DNA of 64,000 nucleotides, taken from the NCBI GenBank assembly GCA_946699065.1, contig CAMPDV010000080.1, positions 496,001 through 560,000 on the forward strand. Reading direction: 5' to 3'. The first letter of the stretch is position 1; the number at the start of each line of letters is the position of its first letter. The translations under genes and the position numbers were made by a program. Below are positions 12,430-24,075 of the stretch, in pieces. The DNA is from Loxodes magnus (taxonomy: Eukaryota; Ciliophora; Karyorelictea; Loxodida; Loxodidae). The notes under the pieces were generated by a model that was given only the letters and a program-made list of their open reading frames with translations, did not search any database and was not told the DNA's origin.

Positions 12430-13640
12430 TTTTTTTAATATTAAATATTAATACTGAAAGAGTTTTATGCCAACGAGGTGTTACGCGCTCTTTAATCATA
12501 TTTATTTATTTATTTTGCTACTTTATCTCCTGATTTTTATTTGACGCTTCTTCTCCACTTTATTACTGATGATACCTAAATATAAGATTTTAGTCTTTGT
12601 CTAAGATAAAATTCTAGTCTTAAACTTTAAAATCTTCAATCGTCGTGCTATATTGACTGTTCTAGTTTTAACTAATAATTAGGCTGCCTGTTAAAGACAA
12701 TTTATTTGATCTCTTAGATAAATCCCACAACTTATTCAATTTCTTTATCTTTACAGACGTAAAGTAACTATTTTTTCTATGCTTTTGATCTTCTAACCCT
12801 CCTTCACTTCTTTTCTCATTTAATTCTCCTACTGCTTAGAGAAATTACTAACCTTATGAATTTTACTTAACGACAATCTTTTTTCTTAACTGGGTATACT
12901 TGACATTATTAATTTACGTTAATAAACTACTAAACCTAGTTAAATATAATGAAAACCTACTTAGTAAGAATAGTTTAAATTAATGACTTTAGTCTTTAAT
13001 TCTATTTTCCTTTACCTATTGATCAATGCTGTTACAACTAGTTAGTTTCATTGTTAATCAACTTCTTCAATGAGGTCTATTTTTGGGCTTTAACTCCCTT
13101 AACTTTTCATTAAACTGAGCAAAGTATTACTCTCCTTTTCCATTACTAACTCCAAAGTGTTGAAATCTAGCATATAGCTTCCTTTATATGATATCAGCAG
13201 ACTATTTCTCTTTTTTCACTTTCCTTCTCATTATAATCGAACTAACTTACTCAACATAGGTATTAATTACATGGTTTAGATATAATACTTCTAAAGCTTT
13301 AAAGGATGTAGAATGCTAGTTTATTAGGGTAAATGAAGCTTGAGAGTAAATGTATAAATATGCATCCTAAGCGTGGGTTAAAGCTTTATGAAGTTAAGGA
13401 GATTTCAATAAGTCTAATGAGATATAACCAATCTCTCTGCCCTTGACAATATACTTAGGATTTAATTTTACCTAATAAATTGATTTGAAGGTACTTCTTA
13501 AAAAGCCTTAGATGGAAGTAAAACCTGACTTTTAGTTTATTAAGATATGAAAGATAAAAATGAAAAGTCTTTGAGTCTTAAATTCAATAAATGGAGCAAA
13601 ATATTTTGATTATCCTGCCACTTCTAAAATTTCCCTGATA
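12430..13640 (-). CDS. Uncharacterised protein of about 400 residues
   Basis: The minus strand is protein-like from about 13640 to 12430. The 3' part includes KHRKNSYFTSVKIKKLNKLW, GSLIISQNQNSQYSTTIEDF and MIKERVTPRWHKTLSVLIF; the 5' part includes SYKGSYMLDFNTLELVMEKE and SLMKSQGS. Gln is often TAA/TAG. There is at least one frame change between 13.0 and 13.1 kb, compatible with a tiny intron. No family is recognised. Its 3' end faces the RNA candidate, leaving about 170 bases between them. Confidence 0.45.
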
Positions 13641-13924
13641 CCTTCAATAAATTTCGCTTTTAAGCCCTCTCTTATTCTTGCATGGAAAAGCAACAGACAA
13701 CTGATATATCCGAATACTAATAATCTTACCTTCAATTTACATACATTCTTAACATAATCAAATCAAAGTCCTTCGAATAAGGAAGTGATAGTGCGATTAA
13801 GATGCCCATATTTAGGATTACTTATTTGATATTCAAATATTATCCTTCTTAGGTATATTATAAATGTATTAAAAAGACTGCTTTTATCCTTATCTCTTAA
13901 TATTAAAAATACTATATATATAAA

Positions 13925-14605
13925 ATGGCATCTAAGAAATAACAGTCTCAAAACTAGACTAATAAAATATAATGAGAAACATAGATTTATCTTTGACATC
14001 TACCAAACGAAAACCTTAAACTCTAACAGATACTCTAAGAACTTTCAAACAAAGTTTGTGTTCTAAACTTGCAAAGAGATTAACTGGAACAGGAAAAAAT
14101 GGATTAAAATAAGATTTCGTAAGAAGTCCTTCTGATCGGCAAATATACTCATTAATTCAGCAGACTGAAGAAAAACTACATAGAATAAATTATAAAAAGA
14201 ATAAGGAACTGCAAAATATGATAAACTATGATCCCATTGATGTAGAGACAGAGAGAGAAGAAATAAATTAAACCCTAATTTATACATAAAGAAGACTAAT
14301 AATAAGATGCTGAAACTGCAAGAAGCAAGGCTACATGGTAAGAAACTGTTGGAATTTTTAGGAAAATGAAAAAAAGAAAAACAATAAATAATCAAAGAAA
14401 TACCTCTATACTAATGGAAGCAAGAGAATAGAATAAAAGACAATATGGATTTGATGTAGACAAGCTTATGAATGCAAGTCTTAGTGGAAACAAGGGAAAA
14501 CGAGAAATAATTCAAGTCTACTCCGAAGAAGAAGATTTCTGATAAGAAAAAACTTATAAAAACTCTAATTCTGTGATTAACCAAAAAAAAGTGAAATCAC
14601 TTTAA
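13925..14605 (+). CDS. Gag-like ORF1 protein with zinc knuckle (His to Tyr)
   Basis: This is a nucleic-acid-binding ORF1/Gag-type protein. ATGs at 13925 and 13972 (different frames) are both possible starts. The 13972 frame runs through basic sequence (LTDTLRTFKQSLCSKLAKR, SDRQIYSLIQQTEEKLHR) to NYDPIDVETERE and then the knuckle C-WN-C-KKQG-Y-MVRN-C at 14308-14349. It has CX2CX4-X-X4C spacing, but the His ligand is Tyr. The part after the knuckle reads best in another frame (YGFDVDKLMNASLSGNKGK) up to about 14605, so a frameshift is likely. The DPIDVE motif just before the knuckle links it to the family clustered at 29-56 kb. No reverse transcriptase was seen downstream. Confidence 0.55.
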
Positions 14606-14609
14606 TGAA

Positions 14610-15840
14610 CTATGCTTTTATGCTATGTTATGAAATTATGCTTCTAAATTTTAATTAGCTTATCTTAATGCTTAAAGCTAGATAAAATTTAACATCTATG
14701 GAGCTAATAAATTACTTGTAAATTGCTTTTATTTGGTCTTTCAAAGACTGCTAGAGTTATTTACAATCTCATAGGAGGTCTTCAAACTTTCATTATTATA
14801 GGATATCTACGTTCTAAATCGACCATTAAAGCTCTAATCTAAAGTATCCTACCACTTACACTTTAATTAGCTTGGTATATTTTCCCTTTTAACTTGCTAA
14901 TTTATCCTTATTTAACTAGTCTTTTTTACTTACCAATTAACTAAGCATTTTAACATAATAATTCGCTCTTAGAACTTAAATTAAACCTCTAGCTATTTCT
15001 ATCAACTGTCTATTCATTAAGCTTATTATATTACTTAGGTATATTAGAAGGCCTTTCAACATTATTTCCTTATTATTAGCTTTAAAATAACTACCTTTCT
15101 AAGAGCATATCTGAATAAGCTTTAAAAAGGTATTGATTTAGAACTAGTTAAATAATTAAAATTCTAGCTTATAGATTGAATTTATTAGGGATAACTTAGA
15201 ATCATGCTATGTTACTGGTTAAAAAGTAGCAACAAAACTAGTCATAGAACAAAGAACAAAGAACATTAGTATAAGTTAACTGAGATATGCATGTTAGAAA
15301 TAGAGAAGTTCTGATATTTGGTATTAAGCAAGTTAATGATAAGTCTTTACTGGCTATAATCAAACTATGGCTATTGAAATTTAAGCATATCAAGTAACTT
15401 AACTATCACAGTATAGTAGTTAGCTATTCTAAAAGTCTAAATAAAATTGGAGATACTAAGCTGGTATATTTTTGAGAAATGAGCAGAAATGTTTGTAAAT
15501 CAAAAGCAACTAATTCTTGCCTTATAAGATATAAATTATCATAATAGGCCTTCATGTTACTTTAAGAGAAAGGCTTATTATAACGAAAAGCTCTTTTCTA
15601 ACTTATGTGAATAATAACTCATAGAAAAAGCGATCATTTTGTTCCTCTAGAATCACAAAAAAGTTAAAAAGGGAAATTTTGAGAATTTTATCAGTCTAAC
15701 TAAGTATTTTACTAAAGACTTACTACAGATAAATGCTTGACTGTATATATAATATTTATGTCATCAACATGAGCAGTTAAAATGAAGTAGGTCAATAATA
15801 CTTAATAGATAAATTATCGAAAAAACCTTAATAGAATAAA
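14610..15840. other. Unresolved spacer upstream of U6
   Basis: I found no family motif or repeat in this 1.2 kb. Some stretches may be coding, but no frame stands out. The last 40 bases form the U6 5' flank. Confidence 0.3.
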
Positions 15841-15850
15841 AGTGAATAAT

Positions 15851-15866
15851 AAAAGTATAAGTATTT
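15851..15866 (+). promoter_or_regulatory. TATA-like element of the U6 gene
   Basis: An A/T-rich block with a TATAA core at 15856-15860 lies about 25-30 bases before the mapped U6 start. Polymerase III U6 genes in many eukaryotes carry a TATA box near -30. The call is positional; in this AT-rich DNA similar strings occur by chance. Confidence 0.3.
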
Positions 15867-15880
15867 ACAAAGTCTTATTA

Positions 15881-15994
15881 GTTGGAACGCCTTGGCGATC
15901 CATCCCATTAAATTGGAACGATACAGAGAAGATTAGCATGGCCCCTGCGCAAGGATGACACGCTCAAATCGAGAAGTGTATCCCCAATTTTTTT
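15881..15994 (+). ncRNA. U6: U6 spliceosomal snRNA
   Basis: This is the U6 small nuclear RNA, the catalytic RNA of the spliceosome. The 5' stem-loop is formed by GGAACGCC and GGCGATCC. The central region is nearly identical to U6 across eukaryotes and includes the 5' splice-site-pairing ACAGAGA box at about 15922-15928, the AGC triad (GATTAGCATGG) and the U4-pairing region with TGATGACACGC-like sequence written GGATGACACGC. A run of seven T at 15988-15994 is the polymerase III terminator. Its presence shows that the organism splices introns. The gene is single-copy in this window and is flanked by a minus-strand membrane protein gene whose 3' end approaches it head to head. Confidence 0.97.
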
Positions 15995-16029
15995 AATCTT
16001 CTTCCTAAAGAAAAATTACTGTATGTTAC

Positions 16030-16428
16030 AAATCCCTTCTCATAGGTTATTGAACTAGGTATAATAAGTTCATTTTAAAAGAAGGTAATGATGCTTATCC
16101 AATTTGAATAACAGTTGCTTAGCCAAAGCAAAAAAGTAAATCCTTGTATTTTTATTTACTAAGTGGCCTTATAAAGACACTTTATCTTCACTGCTTCTTA
16201 ATTCAAAACTAGCAATAATCATACTCCTGCTAATATTCCCAATATCCCATATTATACGAAATCTATAACCCACCAAGCTATAGTAAAAAAGCATTCATTA
16301 TGACCATTTTAGCCATTAAAGAACCTAATCTTCATAAATAAATTAGATTTATGATTTTAGCCTTAAATCTACAATCCTTTTAAGCTTTTTTTCTTATAAG
16401 CATTAATTTAAAAAATTAGATCAAACAT
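16030..16428 (-). CDS. Small membrane protein
   Basis: An ATG at 16426-16428 opens a minus-strand frame of about 130 codons. A basic/polar N-terminus is followed by hydrophobic stretches [19 protein letters not shown] and GVWLLLV, then, after a charged turn, [10 protein letters not shown]. Two or three membrane spans are likely. Trp in GVW is encoded by TGA. I do not recognise the family. No unambiguous stop appears before the U6 gene; the end given is where protein character fades, and the frame reaches a TGA only inside the U6 sequence (antisense). Confidence 0.5.
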
Positions 16429-17050
16429 TTAGAAGAACTTAGATAAAAGAAAATATATCTGATTCTTCAAAAAACAGAAGAACTATAAATAAAATTTTGG
16501 AAATAGGAAGATTGGTTAAACTTAAGGAGATGTTGGATGTATTCAGAACAAAGAAAAGAGTAGAGTCTATTCAAAATTTTCCATTTTGTATACTAATCGA
16601 AATTGCTTAAAGTAGCACGATTTAAGTTTTCTACTAGTAACTCATGCCTATATTTACAGCAGTCGAATATCTTATTACTGCTAAACTATATTTCTAAGAA
16701 AGCTTCGTTTTAAAAAAATTTTGCAAACTTGCTAGTAGAAAATCAATAATATGAACATCAATTGTGAATTTCATTTCTTTCAAAAAGACTAAGTCTTCAT
16801 AACTACTGTATCTGCTTGCTTATAGATATGAAAGTTATACCTCTAATCATTTTAGCTAACCTAAATTCACCCCCCTTTGTAGATAGTAAGAGAATATCAG
16901 TTCATAACACATACTAGTTACTTTCAAGTATAATTTGAAAAAGGGAATTTTTATAGAAGCTATTAAGCTTATTATGCTTACTTCACCACGTTTAATCTAA
17001 AGCTATATACTATAGTAGATTATGTTGCTAATAAAACTAGTTAGATGATA
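16429..17050. other. Spacer, nothing recognised
   Basis: AT-rich sequence between two minus-strand genes, with no motif, RNA or repeat seen. Confidence 0.3.
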
Positions 17051-17059
17051 AAATGGAAA

Positions 17060-18621
17060 GGAAGTAGAAAGATAAGGAGGAAAATGAATAACATGTACTG
17101 TCAGAGCTTAAATTAAAAGCTTCTCTCTATTTATTTTTTCAGATTTTATTAGTTAGGCTTTTTTTATTTTAAGGTTGAAAATTTAAAGGATATAAAGAAG
17201 AAAAAAATTACTTTTCTAGTGCTTTTTTAGGTTAGTTTTTGCTATTATTAGATCAATATAATTTCTCTGATTTGATTTTCAGTTTTATATAAGAAATATA
17301 ATTCCAGTCAACTTAGATTCTATCTTATGATGATACCCTTAAGCTTTTTGATAATTTCATCTCTTCAAATTCTCATCTCTTCTCTCCAAGATTTATATAG
17401 CCTTTCATAATTCTAACTTGTACAACTAGCCTTTTATATGAATATATAACTTCGATTCATTACTGAAATTAAAAACCTTTTTATATTTTCTAAGCCAATG
17501 AAATTATTAAAATTTCTGCCTTTTCTTTTATAAGAAAAAACGAAACGCTAGGAGTATTTCCTTATAAAAGACAGCCTGAGGAGCTAATTTAAGTTATCAT
17601 ACCTGCGTATTTTTCCTCATATGTTGCCTTTGCTTTTTATCCTTTTAAACTAGAATTTGAAGTTTTTCAAAATTGCAAAAAGAAGCTATTAACCTCTAAA
17701 TTTATTACTTTTATAGTGAAACTAAAAAATAGAGAATCTTAAGAAATTGACTAACTATTGATGAATGTATATTTAAAGGCAGTAATATGAAGAATACTGT
17801 AGCCTCATCCGATTATATGAAGACAGTGCTAACTTTTTATTTATTAGCGCTTAATTTAAAATCACTTCAGTAACAAAAATATCTACAATACATCCTTTAG
17901 CTTCCTAATAGCCATTAAGCTCTCTACCGAACTATTTAATTGAATAGATGTAACTAAATCTAAGCTTTTTACTCCTTTAAGCGCCTTACTAGTAATTATT
18001 GGACTTCTTAAATTATCCCTTTTTGAAGTAATTTATTCCATTTTTATAGGGATTTTTTATCAACTTTTCTCCCATACTCTCCACTAGCCACTCACTTTAA
18101 AAGATATATTATATAGGTATGGTTTTAAAATTTATACTCTACTAAGATAAATTATACAAGGTATCTTAGAGCACACGATATACTTAAAGCCTTTTTTAGA
18201 ATTAAATAAAATGTCTTCTAGCATAATGAAATCGAAAGTTCTAAGAGAACTAGTAAGAAAATAGTAAATCAGTTGACATTATATGCATCTATATTACATA
18301 TTTCATATATCCTTATAATGTATATAGTCATCTTTATAGATTGTTAGAGAGAATATTTTCGCACAATAAAAGGCTTTTTATCCTAAGAGCGAACATTCCT
18401 TGAAATTTATTTTTATTTCTTACTTTGATAAATCTCAACTTAAGCATCTTGAACTGCCAATTTAATTTATTCCTTTTTTCCCTAGCTATCATGAAACTTA
18501 GATTTTCAGATTCCATTGTTATAAACATTCGACTATTCTAATCATCTCTATAAATAAAAGATTTTCCAATTTTTTCCCCTTTCATTCCGCTTCGTCTTTG
18601 AATATGATCCTTATACTACAT
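17060..18621 (-). CDS. Uncharacterised protein of about 500 residues
   Basis: A minus-strand ATG at 18619-18621 begins MQYKDHIQRRSGMKGEKIG; the frame continues through MESENLSFMIAREKRNKLNW. Further on, LKGVKSLDLVTSIQLNSSVE, SLMAIRKLKDVL and KATYEEKYAGMITQISSSG are clearly protein-like, in frames that require one or two small introns or shifts. The 3' part, up to KKALEK near 17200, shares DNA with the end of the gene at 2.0-2.4 kb. No family is recognised. Expression and boundaries are inferred only from composition. Confidence 0.45.
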
Positions 18622-19046
18622 TTTTCCAATCAATTATTATGAAGATATTGATCTTCTTTAGCAACCCTTATTTCTTATTCCTTTTATCTTTAGTTTACAA
18701 AAGAAAGTAGAATAGATGGAAGTAGTGTTGATGTTGAGATTGAAGAGACAATAGAATGGAAAGATAGATAGAAGGTATAAAAAACTATAAAGAAGTTATA
18801 ATTAACTATTATTAAGATTGACATACTTTTTCTCTTTGTTATTTGGCTTGTCTACAATATAATCAATTTACCTTAAATTTCTTGTTAAATCTGTACTTGA
18901 ACTGCCTGTCCGTTGTGTTCTTTTGAGACTAACTTTATTACCTGCTTAACTGGCTAGTTTTTGCCTTCTTCTTATCCTTGGGTTTCGACATTCTTTTGCT
19001 ACTGTTATTTGTTCTGCATTAGATAACTTACAAAATTTATTATTGT

Positions 19047-19937
19047 TCAGTCGAAAATAAAGTCATACTGGTAACTTTCCCTGAAAAACAAGTCTTTGAA
19101 CATTCTCTTTAAATAAGCATAATCGGGTCTGTCTTCAAAGCGTAGGCTTCTGCAATAGTTCATATAAGTACTTAGCTCTGGAGGATGTCCTTTGCATAGC
19201 AGCTCTATTGGAGTTGACATCTTCTTTTCCATTATCTTCTCATATTTGTATTTTTTAGCTTTTTCTTCATTAGTTATCTTTTTAATCACTATCCCTTATC
19301 ATGGTAGACTTCCTCTAAGGAAATAGAGTAGTACATACCCTATTCCTTCTAAATCATCTCTCCTTGATTGTTCAATTCCTAGATGAGTATTCACTGAGCA
19401 ATATCTTGTAGTTCCAGTTAAGTTCTTATTTTCTCTGTAAGGAATGTGTTGTTAAGTCTTAGGATCTCGATACTTCTTAGATAGGCCAAAGTCTATAATA
19501 TTTATCATATTCGCTTTTTTGCCTAGTCCTATTAAAAAGTTATCTGGCTTTATATCTCTGTGAATAAAGTTTTTGGCATGCATAAACTCTACCCTTTATA
19601 TCATTTAATCAGCAATCATAAGAGTAGTTTTCAGTGTAAATTTTCGATTACAGAAGCTGAAAAGGTCTTCTAAAGATGGGCCAAGTAAATCTTCAACCAT
19701 AACATTATAATCTCCTTCAACTCCATACCAGTGAATGTTAGGAATACCAACTCCTCCTTATAAAATTCTATAAATCTTACTTTCATAAAGTAGCTGAGGA
19801 TGTCTAGACTTAACAGACTCTAGTTTAATAGCAACTTCTTCATTATTTTAAACATTAATAGCAAGGTAGATATCACCAAACGAGCCGTATCCTAATTTTT
19901 TACCTAATCTTCATTTACCTCCCACTCGCAGCTCCAT
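19047..19937 (-). CDS. Casein kinase 1
   Basis: This is a CK1-family Ser/Thr kinase, monomeric and acidic/primed-site directed in known members. From the ATG at 19935-19937 the product opens [20 protein letters not shown]. It has the catalytic loop [12 protein letters not shown], the metal-binding [10 protein letters not shown], the CK1 signature [19 protein letters not shown] in place of APE, and GSLPWQG. It ends YQYDFIFDW. The Trp in GKWRL and the Trp and Gln of LPWQG are TGA, TGA and TAA. The last TGA, at 19047-19049, falls on the conserved Trp of the FDW end, so it may be Trp with a short tail beyond, or the stop. A GTAAGT...GCAG 18-base intron-like string occurs just after. An upstream in-frame extension of about 65 residues is possible but unlike CK1. 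Confidence 0.95.
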
Positions 19938-20149
19938 AGGTTTATAATAAAACTTTGAGTGAGTTTAAATAAAGTTATTTGATACTCTAATAGTTAAATT
20001 AAAATTATACTATATCCTTCTCTTTTTTACCCCCTTATAGTTTAAAGTTCTATAGTTGCTACGAAGGTTTAATTTAATTAGCCTTGGATTTATTAGTATT
20101 AACCATTCCTTAGTCATTATTCATTTTTTTACTTCTAAGCTTGTTGTTA

Positions 20150-20980
20150 AAGCTAGTTACTTGAAATGGAATCTAAAATTTGGCTTCTGAATAGATTCAT
20201 TTTTTTTAATCAGGTTGAACTTTTAAGGTAAGCAGTTATTTTAAAAAAGCTACTAAGTGAGTCGAGAAAAACGAGACTCACCAGGAATATAAAGATGAAC
20301 TGAAAGAGTAGTTTGATGTGATAGCTTTAGCTAAGCAGTTTAAAGGAAAGAAGGGTTATTCAGTCACTAGAATTAATGAAGGTAAACCAAAATTTCTATT
20401 TTTGATCTATTTAGCTAGCAAGGAATTTAGGAATCACTCAACTATCACTCAACTATTTAATAGAGGAGTCTTAATAGCTAAGTATTGAGTATAAGTTAAC
20501 TCAACTGTAGCTTAATAAACAGTTTACCATAAGAATGCAAGTAGTACCATTAATAGATTTATATTCATTTTTTGCTTGTTTTTAAATAAGTTTGGAAGTA
20601 TATACAAAGCTTTCTTAGCATATCTGAAAGAGAATGGGAAAAGGCTGGAATCAGTATTACTAATATGAGATATAAATCCAATGCTCTGAGTATACAAAAG
20701 AAAGTTCTCTACTTAAAAGAATATAAAAATAACGTTAGGAGCAGAATATACTAGAGTAAGCTGTAATCTAAAGAACAAGATAAGGAAAGAGATTATTTAC
20801 AATTTGTAGAGAGCATGAAAATTTCAGCTAATTTCTAACGGTTGGCTAGCAATTATTTTTCTCATATCTGGATGAAATAAATAAGAGGAATTAGAAGTTA
20901 GAAAACAAAATGAAATCATCATAGAAAACTATGAGAAAGACTAACAAATAAAGGATACTAAATTTAGCTCTTAATCTTGA
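20150..20980 (+). CDS. Uncharacterised protein, probably with a small intron
   Basis: The plus strand is strongly protein-like in two frames joined near 20.6 kb. The first part includes EKNETHQEYKDELKEQFDV, ALAKQFKGKKGYSVTRINEG and FLIYLASKEFRNHSTITQLF; the second includes KAGISITNMRYKSNALS, KVLYLKEYKNNVRSR and VESMKISANFQRLASNYF. The frame change fits a very short intron or an indel. No family is recognised. The start is not resolved. The gene diverges from the casein kinase gene, leaving about 200 bases for two promoters. Confidence 0.45.
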
Positions 20981-21269
20981 GAATTTAAATTAAGAGGAAA
21001 TTAACTTTTAACCTTCAAACACAGGCAGGATTCTATAGCAGTGAAGCTAAAACTAAAATGCTAAATTGTTTAAGATTCTCTTAAAGAGTTAAAATGAATT
21101 TATCATACAATCATAAGAGTAATAAATCCCCTACTGAGGTATTAAGCAAGTACTAAAGTATTAAAACGATATAAAATATTATTCATATATATAAGCTAGG
21201 TTCGTATATTAACCTTTACTAAGTCTTGATTTGCACTAGTTATAAAATACATATTATCTAATAAACCTT

Positions 21270-21620
21270 AATATGGCTAAATTAATATAAGATAATAAAA
21301 TTCTACCTCTACAAAGAAATTATAAGGAATTCAGTTTGCATCCTGAATTGAAAAATGGTATGCATTTTGAAATTTTTAATATAATGAGTTCAAAGAGACA
21401 AGAAGTAAATTAGGGTATGCGAGAGATATAAAGATAATAGGGTAATAAGAGTGAAATTAAAAATCAAAGAAGAAGGGTAAACTAAGTATTAAAACTAAAA
21501 GGGAAATGCTCTAGCCTATTATGGTAAATAAAGTTTCAGAACTTACTTGGCAAATTATCTTTGCTTCTATTGATTTATCTATAAATGAAAAAAGAAATTT
21601 AGTATGCTTATAAATAAAAT
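21270..21620 (+). CDS. Short uncharacterised ORF
   Basis: A plus-strand frame reads LQGIQFASWIEKWYAFW and FKETRSKLGYARDIK, which has a faint resemblance to AP2-type DNA-binding domains (G-x-x-w...kW.a..., then LGya). The resemblance is by eye only and I would not name the domain. Trp codons include TGA. Start and end are unresolved; it may be part of a decayed gene. Confidence 0.25.
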
Positions 21621-22600
21621 CAAAATTGGGCTGTCTAAGTTAAAAGAAATAACCAGCCTTTGTTGATTTATTTTAAAGATATAGAAAAAAATTTGCTCGG
21701 TTCCAGTTGATCAAAATACATTTATATCTATAAAATCTGTAAAAAAATAAATTTTCAGAACTTAAATATAAAGCTTAAGGAGTATATCTCCTAAATACTT
21801 ATGAGGCAGAAACTAATTTAAGGCTATATCTTATAATTAATTCTTCAAGAACTAAGCAGGGATTAAATAGATAAAAGGAGTAAAAGAGAATCTAAGTTAG
21901 GCTTAGAAAATGGTTTTTGGCGAATTAAAAAAGGAAAGTTGGTGCAGTTTTGAAATTTAAATGAAGTTTATTTTTAAATATGCTTATAAGATATAAGCTT
22001 AAAATTAGAAAATTTTAAAGTCTAAGGTATATAATTTTCTTCATTTTCAAGCAAGCAGAACATAGATAGTTAAAGATTTTATTTTTCAAAAAAATTTAGC
22101 TCTAATATTTACCTTTACAACTATACATTTCTGTAGAAATATCTCATTATATCTAAATGAAGAATAAATTTATGAAAGATGGAACTGTATAAAAAAGTTA
22201 AAAAATTGAAAGTAATCAATATAGCACCAGGCTTGAAATAATAAAGAGTAAATATTGTAAACTTAAAAAATTAGAAGCATAAAGTTTCTCTCAATACACA
22301 TCATTCCTTTAATTAAAGATAGTTAAATAGTTCTTTAAGTCTTCTTTCTCTGTTTCAAATTGCTTGTAATGAATTCTTATTTCTTAAACACTTTTTATTA
22401 ACTAAATTTCAAATACAATCACAAGCTGAAAGGTTTCTATTATACAGATCTTCTTTTTTTAAAATATTTTGTTTGTTTGGTTAAATATTCTTGCAACTCA
22501 AGCTTTTAAATTTTTATTTTACCTACTCTTATAATCGGAATTTTATTTCTTAAAACCATTAATAGCGAAATGGATACGAACTGATGCACATAAAGTTATC
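21621..22600. other. Unresolved spacer
   Basis: AT-rich sequence with no recognised motif, RNA or repeat between a weak plus-strand ORF and the next minus-strand gene. Confidence 0.3.
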
Positions 22601-22609
22601 GTATAATAT

Positions 22610-23600
22610 GCTTTAATGTTTAATTAATTATTCTTAAGACTTTTACTTTTGTCTTTCTAGAGTTTATTTTCTTTTTCTGATTCCTAGTAAGAATAAACTT
22701 TCTTTAAATTCCTTTTTATTGTATTGACTTATCTTTAAACCTTAGTTTATTTGAATGAATCTTATTCTAATCATTTAGGATTTGAGTTCAACTGAAACTC
22801 TGAATCTTCAAAGACTCTTCTAGTATGTAAAGATATTAAATATTTCTGAGTTAGCATTAACTGTATTTAGCTTCATAAAATTATAAAGAATGAATAACTT
22901 AGCTTCTTCTTAAGGTTTACTAACCCATTAAAAAAAACTACTACCTTCTATCCTTTTGCTGAGCTGACTAACTGTTCTCTTCAAGACTATTATATTTCTT
23001 TTTAGGAAGTCTTCTCTACTTCTTTCTACTTATAAAATGACTTACAATGAGTGAAATGATAAGGATTCTTTTACAATTCGAGTAAAATTTATGAACTTAT
23101 TTGTACTAACTTGCTTGATATTTATGCATACTAGTAATTTCATTATTCCACTATATTACGATAGTTGATTCAGATTCTAGAGCATTCATTTCTTAGTTTT
23201 TAAGTCAATTAATTCTCACTAATTACTGCTAATTCCCTTCTAATCATATTTTTCATATATTTTCTTTCTTCTTATATTCAGCTAGAAATTCTACATTATA
23301 ATAGCTTTAATACTATAAATATACTCCAACTCCTATAAATCTAAAGTGGCTTTATATCTTAATCCGCTTGATACAAGCTAAAGAGAGATTAAGCTTAACT
23401 TATTAGATAGTATATAATAATAGCCAAAAGCATCCCTCTTAAGTTACTAAATCCTAGCTATTTATAATTACTAATGCTTTAAACTTAAATCCTAATTTTA
23501 GCTTCTTATACCTAAAATTTCTATTCTATCTTCTATATTCTCACTAAGCTCTAACCTACTTTCTTTATCACTTTCAATTTCTGTATTTATATCTTTGATG
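22610..23600 (-). CDS. Uncharacterised protein of about 330 residues
   Basis: A single minus-strand frame stays protein-like for the whole interval: EIESDKESRLELSENIEDR, DAFGYYYILSNKLSLISLQL, KFINFTRIVKESLSFHSLQV and a Lys/Gln/Glu-rich C-terminus with YQESEKENKLQKDKSKSLK. It is hydrophilic and probably largely helical. Four TGA codons would be Trp. No family is recognised and no clear ATG is seen at the 5' end near 23600. The gene diverges from the large NACHT-WD40 gene. Confidence 0.45.
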
Positions 23601-24075
23601 GAGATTTAAAAAGAGGGAAAAGAAAGAAAAATAAATTAAAAATTAAGTTTAGGGATAAGATTAAGTCTAGTTTGCTTAGAGAAATGAACCAGTGGATTAA
23701 AAATCCTCAGCTTTTAAGTAGTTTCAAATAGACTAAGAAAATACCTTAATGCTATCAAAATTGGCATTATGCTTAATATCCTAAAAAATAGTGCCAAATT
23801 TATAAAATAAGGATCAATATTGTAGAGCTATCCTTCTGTTAATCAAGGCTAGATTGAGTTAAAGTCATTCTAGGTTAGCTTGATTATAGGCAATATGATG
23901 ATGAAAGCTTAAATAAAAAAAGCTAAACATGCTTAATCTCCGTCAATAAAATAACTACCTGAGAGCGTATGCTTATATTTAAAAACAGCTGTAAAACGAT
24001 ACTAGTAATTGAAAGAAAGGTTAATAAAGCATAAAGATAACTATTTCACATTTCTAATTATAGTTCTTTAGCTTT

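Noticed and set aside
12460..12495. Second small RNA after the RNA candidate, because of a GC-rich patch
   Set aside because: On the minus strand the same bases read as the end of a protein (MIKERVTPRWHKTL), which explains the composition.
13763..14395. Two minus-strand ORFs of 78 and 110 residues in the standard code
   Set aside because: They lie opposite the plus-strand zinc-knuckle gene and have hydrophobic, low-complexity composition with no motif.
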